Position numbers and translations under genes: made by a program
The notes under the pieces: model-generated
Databases searched by the model: none
Told to the model about the DNA's origin: nothing
Seen by the model: only the letters and a program-made list of their open reading frames with translations
Shown here: in pieces, positions 39,984 to 49,583 of the stretch
Numbering within the stretch: position 1 is the stretch's first letter
Layout: each line of letters begins with the position of its first letter
From: Halobacteriales archaeon QS_9_67_17
GTDB taxonomy: Archaea > Halobacteriota > Halobacteria > Halobacteriales > Haloarculaceae
Length of the DNA: 58,227 nt
NCBI GenBank assembly: GCA_003023185.1
Contig: PXSB01000054.1
Coordinates: 1-58,227, forward strand
Reading direction: 5' to 3'

Positions 39984-40256
39984 CTACGTCTCCGGCTCGG
40001 CGTCGTCGTAACGATTGGCGACGTAGACGACGCCGATCAGGAGCACGCCCAGTAGCGAGCCAATCGTCGTTCCCCCGTAGATGGCCATCCCGACCGGAGT
40101 CGGCGGGAGTTGCACGACGCCGAACAGTTCGGGGTCGAGCCCCTGCGGCCCGATGGCACCGATGATGAAGCCGATGCTCGCCGTGAGAAGGACGACGATG
40201 ACGTAGATGGTGATGACGAGCCCCGGGCCGCCGGTTCGATCCTCCGTCTCGCTCAC
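39984..40256 (-). CDS. small two-TM haloarchaeal membrane protein
   Basis: Likely GTG start VSETEDRTGGPGLVITIYVIVVLLTASIGFIIGAIGPQG...GTTIGSLLGVLLIGVVYVANRYDD. Confidence 0.65.
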   Translation of the reverse strand: MSETEDRTGGPGLVITIYVIVVLLTASIGFIIGAIGPQGLDPELFGVVQLPPTPVGMAIYGGTTIGSLLGVLLIGVVYVANRYDDAEPET

Positions 40257-40315
40257 GCGCGAACTCCGAGCGGTCGGAAGATTAGCCTTTTGACCGCGTG
40301 GAGCCAACTCAACGT

Positions 40316-40411
40316 ATGACCGAGAAGGAGGCGCTGTTCGGGGTGCTCACCGCTATCGCGTCGCTCATGTTCATCACCGGAATCGTCCTCGTGTTGACGA
40401 GTCTGAGCTAA
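40316..40411 (+). CDS. 31-aa single-TM microprotein
   Basis: MTEKEALFGVLTAIASLMFITGIVLVLTSLS*; not in the supplied ORF track because of its length. Confidence 0.5.
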   Translation: MTEKEALFGVLTAIASLMFITGIVLVLTSLS

Positions 40412-40420
40412 AAGATCGAG

Positions 40421-42114
40421 TTACTCGTCGTCGACGCGGCGCACCGCGGATTCGACCTCGCCGCCGTCGGCACGGATCTCGCCGTCGCTCTCGCCGCCGT
40501 CGGTGAGCGCGAGCGAGTCCTCGTCGGCCGTCAGTTCCTCTTCGAACCACTGGAACTCGCGGGAGTGCTGGCCGGTCTCCTTCAGGTTCCACGGGTCGCC
40601 GTCCTCCACGACGGGCCCCTCGATGTACGACTGTGTCATGTTCCACAGCCAGATGACCTGTCCGAACAGGATGATGAACGCCCCGACCGTCGCAATCTGG
40701 TGGAGCGTCGTGATCTGGGCCAGGGGTGCGATAGCACCGCTGAACTCGTAGGTGGCGTAGCGGCGCGGCATGCCGAGATAGCCGAGCAGGAGCATCGCGA
40801 AGAACGTGATGCTCACGCCGATCTCGGAGAGCCAGAAGTGCCACTTGGCGAGCGTCTTCTGGTACATCTTCCCCGTGACGATGGGGAACCAGTAGTAGAT
40901 GGCACCGAAGCCGGCGAAGGCGATCATTCCCATCACGATCCAGTGGAAGTGACCGACGACGTAGTAGGTGTCGTGGAGCACCAGATCAATCGGGATGGCC
41001 GCGAGGAAGACGCCGGTGATGCCGCCGATGACGAAGTTGGCGACGAAGCCGATACAGAACAGCATCGGCGCGGCGAGCCGGATCTTCCCGTTCCACATCG
41101 TCGTGATCCAGTTGAACGTCTTCACCGCCGACGGAATCGCGATTGCCAGTGAGACGGCCATGAACGACGCCCGGATGCGCGGGTTGATCCCCGTCGAGAA
41201 CATGTGGTGGGCCCAGACGCCGAAGGAGAGCACGCCGATGGCGAGCGTCGAGTAGATGACGAACTTGTAGCCGAACAGCTTCCGACCCGAGAACTTGGGG
41301 AGGATCCACGAGACGAGTCCCATCGGCGGCAGCACGAGGATGTACACCTCGGGGTGGCCGAAGAACCAGAAGAGGTGCTGCCAGAGGATGGGCGACCCGC
41401 CTTCGACCGCGAAGAACGTCGTCGCGAAGTTCCGGTCGAGCAGCAGCATGATGAGCGCACTGCCAAGCAGCGGGAACGCGAAGAGGATCAGCGCCGACTG
41501 GGTGAGGATGGTCCACGAGAAGATGTCGAGATTCGCCCAGTTCACCTTGTTCGACCGCTCCGTGAAGATGGTCGCGACGAAGTTGATCGCGCCCATCGTC
41601 GCGGAGACGCCCGAGAGGTGGAGTCCGAGCAACATCAGGTCGACGCCAGCGTTGGCCTGCTCGGCCGACAGCGGCGTGTACATCGTCCACGCGGTCTGTG
41701 CCGCCTCGACCTCACCACCGGTGAGCGGCGCGAGGAAGAAGCCCGCCCAGATGAGGAGCGCGGCCGGCGGGAGTAGCCAGAACGCGATGGCGTTGATACG
41801 CGGGAACGCCATGTCGTCTGCGCCGATGAGCAGCGGGACTCGAGCCGCATGAGCATGACCGACATGCCACCCCAGACAAAGGCGATGGTGGCGTAGACGC
41901 CGTAGAGAATACCGATGTCCTTGTGGTCGACCGTCGTGAGCCAGCGAATCAGCCCGGCGGGCTTGTGCCCGTGACTCGTCTCGTCGCCGTAGCCGGCACT
42001 GCCGCTCCCCAAGGGGGTGTACGTGCGAAGCCTCTCCATCCGAGAGAGAAGAGCGACGACGCCCACGAGAAAGACACCCATGAGGACGGTCAGCGCGAGC
42101 TGTTCTCCTGCCAT
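40421..42114 (-). pseudogene. coxA: heme-copper oxidase subunit I with internal deletion and frameshift
   Basis: Frame 1 MAGEQLALTVLMGVFLVGV...TTVDHKDIGILYGVYATIAFVWGGMSVMLMRLES, then frame 2 PLLIGADDMAFPRINAIAFWLLPPAALL...FFGHPEVYILVLPPMG...; helix II region missing at ~41836-41845. Confidence 0.88.
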
Positions 42115-42186
42115 GCATCGTCGTCAGAACTGAATAATAAGAAAGTTTGTGTTCCCGGGTGACCGGGAGCGGGCGGGTGATTCCAG

Positions 42187-42537
42187 TTACGCGGACTCCT
42201 CGCCGGCTCCCTCCGCTGGCTCGTCGGACGTGATCTCGGCGTAGTCCGCGTCTTCGTCGGGGTTCGCCGCGGCCGCCTCCGGCTCGGCGAACTCCTCGGG
42301 GTCCGCCTCCAGTTCCTCCTCGGCGTTCGAGATCGCCTTCCCCGAGAAGTAGGTGAGGACGAACAGGCCGCCGAAGGTCAGAATGACGATGCTGAACTGG
42401 ATCGCCTGGCTGGCCGGGTCGGACCCGAACGGGTTGAACAGCGCGAAGACGACGACGAAGAAGGCCATCATCGCCAGCGGGATAGCGTTGACGATGAGGT
42501 CGAGGAGCGTCTCCCGGTCGAACGTCCGTGATGACAT
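42187..42537 (-). CDS. small haloarchaeal membrane protein (cox-associated)
   Basis: LIVNAIPLAMMAFFVVVFALFNPFG...IQFSIVILTFGGLFVLTYFSGKAI. Confidence 0.75.
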   Translation of the reverse strand: MSSRTFDRETLLDLIVNAIPLAMMAFFVVVFALFNPFGSDPASQAIQFSIVILTFGGLFVLTYFSGKAISNAEEELEADPEEFAEPEAAAANPDEDADYAEITSDEPAEGAGEESA

Positions 42538-42590
42538 ACCTGAGGCTTAGGCTACCGCGTCTAAGAGGTTACGGGTTCGCGCCGAGGGGG

Positions 42591-43013
42591 TCAGGCCGCG
42601 AACGGATCGCCGTCGACGACGGCCACGCCGGCCGCGCTCGCCGCGAGCGCGATGACGCCCGCAGCGGCGATGGAGAATCCTCGCAGGACGATGGTGTCCG
42701 CCCCGTCGACGGCACCGAGGACGGCAGCGACGTTCACGCCCGTCTGTGAGGTGACGACCCACGCGCCGACCGCGACGAGGACGACGCCGAGGCCGGCGAG
42801 CAGTCGCCACGGGCGCTCGCTGTACCCCGCCTCCTGCACGATGCCGGCGACGCTCCCGACGAAGAGGAGGAGCCCCCCGACGGCCACCGGATACAGTCCC
42901 ATGAACACGCCGACCTCGCCGACGGCGAGCCCCAGCGCCACGAACAGCGGCCACGGGCTCGCCTTCGAGGCCTCGCTGGCCGGCATGGTCGCGTCCGCCT
43001 CTCCCTCAGACAT
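42591..43013 (-). CDS. haloarchaeal four-TM membrane protein (cox-associated)
   Basis: MSEGEADATMPASEASKASPWPLFVALGLAVGEVGVFMGLYPVAVGGLLLFVGSVAGIVQEAGYSERPWRLLAGLG. Confidence 0.75.
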   Translation of the reverse strand: MSEGEADATMPASEASKASPWPLFVALGLAVGEVGVFMGLYPVAVGGLLLFVGSVAGIVQEAGYSERPWRLLAGLGVVLVAVGAWVVTSQTGVNVAAVLGAVDGADTIVLRGFSIAAAGVIALAASAAGVAVVDGDPFAA

Positions 43014-43068
43014 TACGCCTACTGGGGACGGTGCCCTCAAAGCCTCGTCGGTGTCAAAAACGCCGGCG

Positions 43069-43335
43069 GTGTTCAGACAAGCTGGTCGTCGCTCGGCGCA
43101 CAACCGCGATGGGTGGGACTGAAAGGGGCCGGGCGGTACGGGAAGCACGGCGACGTAAGCACCGCAGTCCGACCGAAGGGAGGACAAGGCGCGCAGCGAG
43201 GTCTGCTCGCGGCCGCAGGCCGCTCGCACGGCCCGTGGCGGCTTCGCCGCCACGCTGTCCAGGCCTCGCTGCGGTCCTCTCGCTCGCTTCGCTCGCGTTG
43301 CGGTCCTTGCGTCGGCCGGGTGTCGCGACCTTTAT
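43069..43335 (+). repeat. dispersed intergenic repeat family, copy B (expanded)
   Basis: gtgttcagacaagctggtcgtcgctcggc...gatgggtgggactgaaaggggccgggcggtacgggaagcacggcgacgtaagcaccgcagtccgaccga; extra palindromic ggcggcttcgccgcc block. Confidence 0.75.
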
Positions 43336-43360
43336 ACCAGCCACGGCCGGCCCTACGCGC

Positions 43361-44332
43361 ATGAAGGCGACCGCGAAGGCCCATCCGATTCAGGGGCTCG
43401 TGAAGTACCACGGGATGCGCGATCCGGAACTTCGGCTCCCGTACCACGACTCGATCAGCGTCTGTACCGCGCCCTCACACTCGAAGACGACCGCCGAGTT
43501 CGACGACGCGCTCGCCGCCGACGAGATCGTCATCGACGGCGAGGCGGCCACGGGTCGCGGCCGCGAGCGCGTCGAGATGGTGATCGACCACGTCCGCAAC
43601 CTCGCGAACATCGACGCGCCGGTGCGCTTCCACTCGGCGAACAACTTCCCGACGAACATCGGCTTCGGCTCCTCGTCGTCCGGCTTCGCGGCCGCGGCGA
43701 TGGCGCTGGTGGAGGCCGCAGGGCTCGACATGACGCGACCGGAGGTATCGACGGTCGCCCGTCGCGGCTCCTCCTCCGCGGCGCGGGCCGTCACCGGCGC
43801 GTTCTCGCAGCTCGATGCCGGGATGAACGACGAGGACTGTCGATCCCACCGCATCGAGACAGGGCTGGAGGACGACCTGCGGATCGTCGCCGCGGAGGTG
43901 CCGGCGTTCAAGCACACCGAGGAGGCCCATAGAGAGGCGGAGGAGTCGCATATGTTCGACGCGCGGATGGCGCACATCCACGAGCAGATAGCCGATATGC
44001 GTGACGCGCTCCGGCGTGAGGCGTTCGGCGAGGCGTTCGAGTTGGCCGAACACGACTCGCTGTCACTGGCCGCGACGACGATGACCGGCCCCGCGGGCTG
44101 GGTGTACTGGCAGCCGGAGACGCTGGCAGTGTTCGAGACGGCCCGAGAGCTGCGCGAGGAGGAAGGGATTCCCGTCTACTACTCGACGGACACGGGGGCG
44201 TCGGTGTACGTGAACACGACCGCTGCCCACGTCGACCGCGTGGAGTCGGCCGTCGCCGAGCACGTCCCGACGCGCGTCTGGGAGGTCGGTGGTCCCGCAC
44301 AGGTACTCGACGAGAGCGAGGCGCTGTTTTAG
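43361..44332 (+). CDS. phosphomevalonate decarboxylase-type GHMP enzyme (haloarchaeal mevalonate pathway)
   Basis: KAHPIQGLVKYHGMRDPELRLPYHDSISVCT; NNFPTNIGFGSSSSGFAAAAMAL; STVARRGSSSAARAVTGAFSQL. Confidence 0.85.
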   Translation: MKATAKAHPIQGLVKYHGMRDPELRLPYHDSISVCTAPSHSKTTAEFDDALAADEIVIDGEAATGRGRERVEMVIDHVRNLANIDAPVRFHSANNFPTNIGFGSSSSGFAAAAMALVEAAGLDMTRPEVSTVARRGSSSAARAVTGAFSQLDAGMNDEDCRSHRIETGLEDDLRIVAAEVPAFKHTEEAHREAEESHMFDARMAHIHEQIADMRDALRREAFGEAFELAEHDSLSLAATTMTGPAGWVYWQPETLAVFETARELREEEGIPVYYSTDTGASVYVNTTAAHVDRVESAVAEHVPTRVWEVGGPAQVLDESEALF

Positions 44333-44861
44333 CGGTCGCTACCGCACGCAGTACACGTGATCGTCATCGCGTCCATCGCCGGCATCCGCGGGTCATCGGC
44401 GTCGCTCGCCGCCAGCGAGTGGACCGTCTCCGCGCCGCAGTCGGGACAGTCGACGAGCGCCTCCACGCCGTCCCACGCGTGTCGCTCTGACCCGACGCCG
44501 ATTGCCAGCCCCGTCACGGGTTCCTTGGTCTCGTTGCGGCCCTGCTGGAAGACATCGCCCGCCTCGAAGTGGATCGCCCCCATGGGGCCGACCTCGGTCG
44601 TCTCGCTCGCCTCGTTCGGGTCGGGCGTCGTCTCGAACGTCGCCGTCCCCTCCAGCACGACGAACAGTTCCTCCTGATCCGTGTGGGTGTCTGATCCGTG
44701 TGGGGGTGGAGGCCGCCAGAGAACGACTCACCGGGGTCGAGTTCCAGATACGTCGCGACGAACCCCATCGCATCGATGGCCCGCGACAGCGACCGTCGGT
44801 CCTCGTTTGTCCCCATGAAGTGTGGCACCCGTTCCACGTCGTCGAGATCGATCTGTTTCAT
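44329..44861 (-). pseudogene. cupin-domain protein plus zinc-ribbon, frameshifted by a 17-bp tandem duplication
   Basis: MKQIDLDDVERVPHFMGTNEDRRSLSRAIDAMGFVATYLELDPGESFSGGLHPHTDQ continues in another frame as EELFVVLEGTATFETTPDPNEASETTEVG...; cacacggatcag appears twice, 17 nt apart, at the break. Confidence 0.8.
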
Positions 44862-44943
44862 GTGGCGTGTTCACATTTTTCTCGGTGAAAGTCTGCGTGT
44901 CGGTCGCAGGAGTGTCAAATCAGGGGTGATTGCGGAGAGTAGG

Positions 44944-45117
44944 CGAGCAACGAGGTGTAGAAAGCCCCCGGTCGCTACGGTCGCGCGGCTCGCTGCGCGC
45001 CTCGCTCACTGCGTTCGCTGCGGTGCTTGCGTCGCCGGGCTTCCCGTACCGACCGGCCCCTTTCAGTCCCACCCACCGCGGTCACTCAGCCAAGCGACGA
45101 CCCGCGTATCTGAACAC
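44944..45117 (-). repeat. dispersed intergenic repeat family, copy C
   Basis: ggtgtagaaagcccccggtcgctacggtcgcgcggctcgctgcgcg...cccgtaccgaccggcccctttcagtcccacccaccgcggtcactcagccaagcgacgacccgcgtatctgaacac. Confidence 0.8.
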
Positions 45118-45235
45118 CGCCGTTGCTCGCTGAGGCCGGGATGTCGCTCCACAGAAGCCACGCACGGCACGGTTCCGCCGCGTCCGAGCCGGCAGGTTCC
45201 GGCAGACCCAAGCGGCACGCGCCCGAACGTTGCGT

Positions 45236-46290
45236 ATGCATGTCGCCGTGTTCGGTGCCGGCTACGCTGGCCTAACGGTCGCGCGCCGGCTCGAACGAGC
45301 CCTCCCCGCCACGGTCGAGTTGACGCTGGTCGACGAGCACCCGTACCACCTCGTCCAGCACGAACTACACCGCGTCATCCGCCGGCCAGAGGTGGCCGAA
45401 ACTATCCGCGCCGGAACCGCCGAACTCGCAGACGAGGACACTATCGACTACGACTACGCGGCGATCTGCTTCGGCGCGGAGACGGCCTTCTACGGGCTTC
45501 CGGGCGTCGAGGAACACGCACTGCCGCTCAAGCGACTCGCACACGCCGACCGTATCCGGTCGCGGTTTCACGCGGCAGAAGGCGGCCAGTTCGTCGTCGG
45601 CGGGGCGGGCCTCTCCGGGATACAGGTCGCGGGTGAACTCGCCGCGACCGCCGAGGAGAACGACTACGACGCGGAGATTCACCTGCTGGAGATGGCGGAC
45701 ACCGTCGCGCCGGGCTTCGACGCCGAGTTCCAGCGGACAGTCCGTGAGACGCTCGACGATAGCGGCATCGACGTTCACACCGGGGCGACAGTCGCGGAAG
45801 CGACGGCCGACGCGGTCGAACTCGAATCCGGCAAATCCCTCGCGTACGATGGCTTCGTCTGGACGGGCGGTATCCGCGGGCCGAACGCGCTCGACGGCGA
45901 GCGTCGTGAGACGCGGGGCACGCTTCGCGTCGACGACACTACCTTCGTCGCTGGCGACGCGGCTCGCGTGGCCGACAGCAGCGGCGACCCGGTTCCGGCG
46001 AGCGCACAGACCGCGCTCCGCGAGGCGAAGGTCGCGGCCGACAACATCGCCACGCTCGTCGACCACGACCTGTCCGACGGAGGTGGCTCGACCAGCGTCA
46101 ACTCGACCGCTACACCTTCGACTCGCCGGGGTGGGTCGTCACGGTCGGCGACGACGCCGTCGCACAGGTCGGCCCGTCGGTGCTCCGAGGACAGGCCGCC
46201 CGCGCCGCGAAGGCGACTATCGGCGCGGCACATCTCTCCTCCGTCGGCGCTATCACCGACGCCTCGCGACTCGCGAGAGAGGAGTTGTGA
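45236..46290 (+). pseudogene. type II NADH dehydrogenase-like FAD oxidoreductase, frameshifted near 3' end
   Basis: MHVAVFGAGYAGLTVARRLE...VVGGAGLSGIQVAGELA...TFVAGDAARV...ALREAKVAADNIATLVDHDLSDGG, then another frame RWLDQRQLDRYTFDSPGWVVTVGDDAVAQVGPSVLRGQAARAAKATIGAAHLSSVGAITDASRLAREEL*. Confidence 0.8.
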
Positions 46291-46650
46291 TCAGACGTTC
46301 GGGATGCCGACCGCCGACAGCGACGTGAGACCGAGGGCGCTCAACACACCGAGCACGACCAGCGCCGCGACCCACGCGACGAGCGCGATACCGCCGGCGC
46401 GGAGCCAGCCGACGCCGTAGCGCCACCTGATGACGAGTAGATACGCCAGCAGCGTGAGCGCAGGTCCGAGCAGCGGGATGCCACCGACGAAACCGCTGAC
46501 GACCGTCCAGACGACGGCGCCGACGCCGGCCGTGACGAGGGCGTGCGTGTAATCCTGTGCCGACACGAGCAGGCGAGCGCCGAGGTGGATGCCGACGCCG
46601 CCGACGAGGAGACTGGCCAGCAGGACGACGGCGTTGTCGAGTGGAGCCAT
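46291..46650 (-). CDS. multi-TM membrane protein
   Basis: 119-aa hydrophobic ORF with four predicted TM stretches. Confidence 0.7.
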   Translation of the reverse strand: MAPLDNAVVLLASLLVGGVGIHLGARLLVSAQDYTHALVTAGVGAVVWTVVSGFVGGIPLLGPALTLLAYLLVIRWRYGVGWLRAGGIALVAWVAALVVLGVLSALGLTSLSAVGIPNV

Positions 46651-46693
46651 CGTCCGGCTATCGGCTCCCCCGGGTTCTCATCCTTGTGGCCGC

Positions 46694-47482
46694 TCACTCC
46701 GGTCGCGGGCCGTCCGGCAGCGCCGTCGCGTCGATGAGCGAGTCGGCCACCGCGTCGTGATCGGGGAGGTGTTCGCCCAGTCCAGCGGCCGTCGCGACGG
46801 TCGTCAGGAAGGTCGCCTCCCGGCAGGGCAGGTCGGTGCGCGGGCCGCCGGCGCTCCCGTCGTGGTGAGCCAACACGCCCTCGATACCCCGGGCGACCGT
46901 CGCCGGGTCGCGCACGAGGATGCCGTCGATTGTCTCCGAGCGGCCGCCGTACAGCGCTCGCTCCTCGTGTTCGGTCGTCGCGAAGAAGCCGGCGTTGGCG
47001 AGTCGGGTCACGGTTCCGGCGAACCGTTCGCCGGCCCGCTCCATCTCGCCGGCGTCGCCGAGCGCGCCGGCCGCGAACGCGAGGTAGTAGTCGCGGTGTA
47101 GCGCCGCTCGCTCGTCTAACTCCCCGAGGTCAGTCCGGTCGACCGCGCGTTTCAGCCCGCGGGCGAGGCCCGGCACGGCCTGTTTCGATCCCGCGAGCGT
47201 CGCAGCCCGAAGCGCGTAGTACCGCTCGTCGACCGGGTCGGTGCCGGCGTCGGCCGCGCCGGCGTGGAGTTCCATCGCCGTATCGAACCAGCGCCGGGCC
47301 GTGTCGGTGTCGTCGCGCACCTGCACGAGGCCGGCGGCGGCTTTCTCGGCCAGTGTCGCCGTCGTGGCGCGGTAATCGCCGAGTTCGTCGTCGGGGACGG
47401 CACCCGTGGCGAGCGCCTCGGTTCGGTCGTCGAGCGTCGCCAACTCGCCGTCGAGCCAGCCGGTCAGGTCTGTCACGGCCAT
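46694..47482 (-). CDS. haloarchaeal helical hypothetical protein
   Basis: MAVTDLTGWLDGELATLDDRTEALATG...; low-stop, acidic composition. Confidence 0.7.
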   Translation of the reverse strand: MAVTDLTGWLDGELATLDDRTEALATGAVPDDELGDYRATTATLAEKAAAGLVQVRDDTDTARRWFDTAMELHAGAADAGTDPVDERYYALRAATLAGSKQAVPGLARGLKRAVDRTDLGELDERAALHRDYYLAFAAGALGDAGEMERAGERFAGTVTRLANAGFFATTEHEERALYGGRSETIDGILVRDPATVARGIEGVLAHHDGSAGGPRTDLPCREATFLTTVATAAGLGEHLPDHDAVADSLIDATALPDGPRPE

Positions 47483-47557
47483 GCGTAGTAGTTCGCGCGC
47501 ATCACGGGTAGCAGTACGCCCGAAGTGGTTCGGGCGACAGCGCCCACCCACCTGCCC

Positions 47558-48193
47558 TCACGCCCCCGTCGCGTCCGCGACGGCCTCGTTCAGCCGTCGG
47601 GTCGCGGCGGCCGGGTCGTCTGCACGCGTGATGGCCGAGATGACCGCCACGCCGTCGGCACCGGCCGCGACCACGTCCCCCGCGTTCTCGACGGTGACAC
47701 CGCCGATGCCGACGAACGGTAGATCGACCCCCTCGCGGATGGCGCGAACGCGGTCGAGGCCCACCTTCGAGTCCTCGGGGTCGGTGTCCTTCGACGAGGT
47801 GGCGTACACCGCGCCGACGCCGAGATAATCCGCGCCGGCGGCCGCGGCCGCCTCCGCCCCGGCGACAGTCGAGACGGACCGACCGATGATCGCATCGGGG
47901 CCGAGTTGGTCGCGTGCGACCGCGACGGGCAGGTCGTCGTCGCCGAGGTGGACGCCGTCGGCGTCGAGTGCCGCCGCGAGGTCGATCCGGTCGTTGACGA
48001 TGAGCGGCACGTCTGCGGCCGCGGTCAGTTCTCGCACCGTCTGCCCGACTTCGTATCGGTCGCGCGCGCTTGCCGCCTTCTCGCGGAGTTGGACCACGCC
48101 GATGCCGCCGGCAAGTGCTGCTTTGACCACCTCGACGGTCGTCCGATCTGGCGACAGCGCCGCGCCGGTGACCAGATACGTCCCGAGATCCAT
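47558..48193 (-). CDS. thiE: thiamine-phosphate synthase
   Basis: GIGVVQLREKAASARD, LIVNDRIDLAAALDADGVHLGDDDLPV, GADYLGVGAVYATSSKDT, VGIGGVTVENAGDVVAAGADGVAVISAI. Confidence 0.95.
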   Translation of the reverse strand: MDLGTYLVTGAALSPDRTTVEVVKAALAGGIGVVQLREKAASARDRYEVGQTVRELTAAADVPLIVNDRIDLAAALDADGVHLGDDDLPVAVARDQLGPDAIIGRSVSTVAGAEAAAAAGADYLGVGAVYATSSKDTDPEDSKVGLDRVRAIREGVDLPFVGIGGVTVENAGDVVAAGADGVAVISAITRADDPAAATRRLNEAVADATGA

Positions 48194-48425
48194 CGGTGGC
48201 GCGTATCGGTGGCTCGCGCAAAAGGGTGGTGTCCGGTGAACTCCGGGCAATCGTGGTCGGAGCGAACAAGCGCGACACACAGACCGACGGTCTACAGGGA
48301 GAGTCGGCCGTTGTATCATGCACCTGCACTCTGACACAGGCCGACTCGCCGAGTCAGCGACGTGTGAACGCGGCCCACTCGCCGTGGTATTTTATTGTGT
48401 TGTCGTGTGAATTTCTGTATCAGTC

Positions 48426-49559
48426 GTGCGGCCAATTCCCCCCATGTTCGGACTTTCGACCCAGAACTTTCGACTGCTGTTGTCGGCGGTGGTCGCCATC
48501 AGCGGCGTCCTCCTCCTCATTGGCGTGCGGGCCGGCGTCCGGTTGACCGAACAGTTCTTCCGCGATCACGCGGTGACGGACGATTATCTCTCGCAGGTGC
48601 CCGCCGTGCTCGTCCCGACGCGACTGTTGCGGCTACTGGTGCAGGGCGTCGTGCTGTTCGAGGTGGCGCTGCTCCTGTTGTACGTCTGGGGGTACGGCGG
48701 CATCGTCGGACAGATCGGCGAGTTCATCGTCGATCTGGTGCCGTTGCTGATCCGGACGGGCGGAACGCTGCTACTGCTGGCCGGTCTCGTCCTCGGACTG
48801 AATCTGGTCCGCGAGCGGATCACGTCGCTGTCGGACGAGGTCGACCGCATGACGGACCACGAGGAGCGGGTGTTGCTCCGGATGGCGCATCTGCTCGTCT
48901 TCGTCGCCGTCGGGCTGGCGACCCTCTCACTGTGGAGCTTCAACCTCGGCAATCTCATCATCGGGGCGGGGTTCCTCGGCATCGTCGTCGGGATGGCGTC
49001 CCGGCAGATACTCCAGTCCGGCCTCGCCGGTATCGTGCTCATGTTCTCGCGGCCGTTCGAGGTCGGCGACTGGGTCGAGATCGGCGACGACGAGGGCACC
49101 GTCACCGACATCAGTCTGATGCACACCCACCTGCGGAGCTTCGACGGCGAGATCGTCACGATCCCGAACGACCGGGTCGACGCGTCGACCGTCGTCAACC
49201 GGTCGGAACACGGCCGGCTTCGACTCGATGTGGACGTCGGCGTCGACTACGACGCCGACCTCGATGTCGTCGAGGGGGTCGTGGTCGACGCCGTCAGAGA
49301 TGTCGACAGCGTGCTCGACGCGCCGTCGCCCGAGGTGGTCGGCATCGAGTTCGGCGACTCGTCGGTCGTGGTTCGCGTCCGGTTCTGGATCGACAACCCC
49401 TCGTCACACCGGAAGTGGCGCGCGCGGACGGCGGTGATCCGCGCGATCAAGACCGCACTCGACGAGGCCGGCATCGACATCCCGTACCCCGTCCGGAACT
49501 TCAGGCCGTCGGAGCGCGCCGTCGAAGCCGACGCCGAACGAATCCCAAGATCGAAGTGA
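48426..49559 (+). CDS. MscS-family mechanosensitive channel
   Basis: IIGAGFLGIVVGMASRQILQSGLAGIVLMFSRPFEVGDWVEIGDDEGTVTDISLMHTHLRSFDGEIVTIPNDRV. Confidence 0.93.
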   Translation: MRPIPPMFGLSTQNFRLLLSAVVAISGVLLLIGVRAGVRLTEQFFRDHAVTDDYLSQVPAVLVPTRLLRLLVQGVVLFEVALLLLYVWGYGGIVGQIGEFIVDLVPLLIRTGGTLLLLAGLVLGLNLVRERITSLSDEVDRMTDHEERVLLRMAHLLVFVAVGLATLSLWSFNLGNLIIGAGFLGIVVGMASRQILQSGLAGIVLMFSRPFEVGDWVEIGDDEGTVTDISLMHTHLRSFDGEIVTIPNDRVDASTVVNRSEHGRLRLDVDVGVDYDADLDVVEGVVVDAVRDVDSVLDAPSPEVVGIEFGDSSVVVRVRFWIDNPSSHRKWRARTAVIRAIKTALDEAGIDIPYPVRNFRPSERAVEADAERIPRSK

Positions 49560-49583
49560 TCGCCGGTCGACGGCCAGAACACG

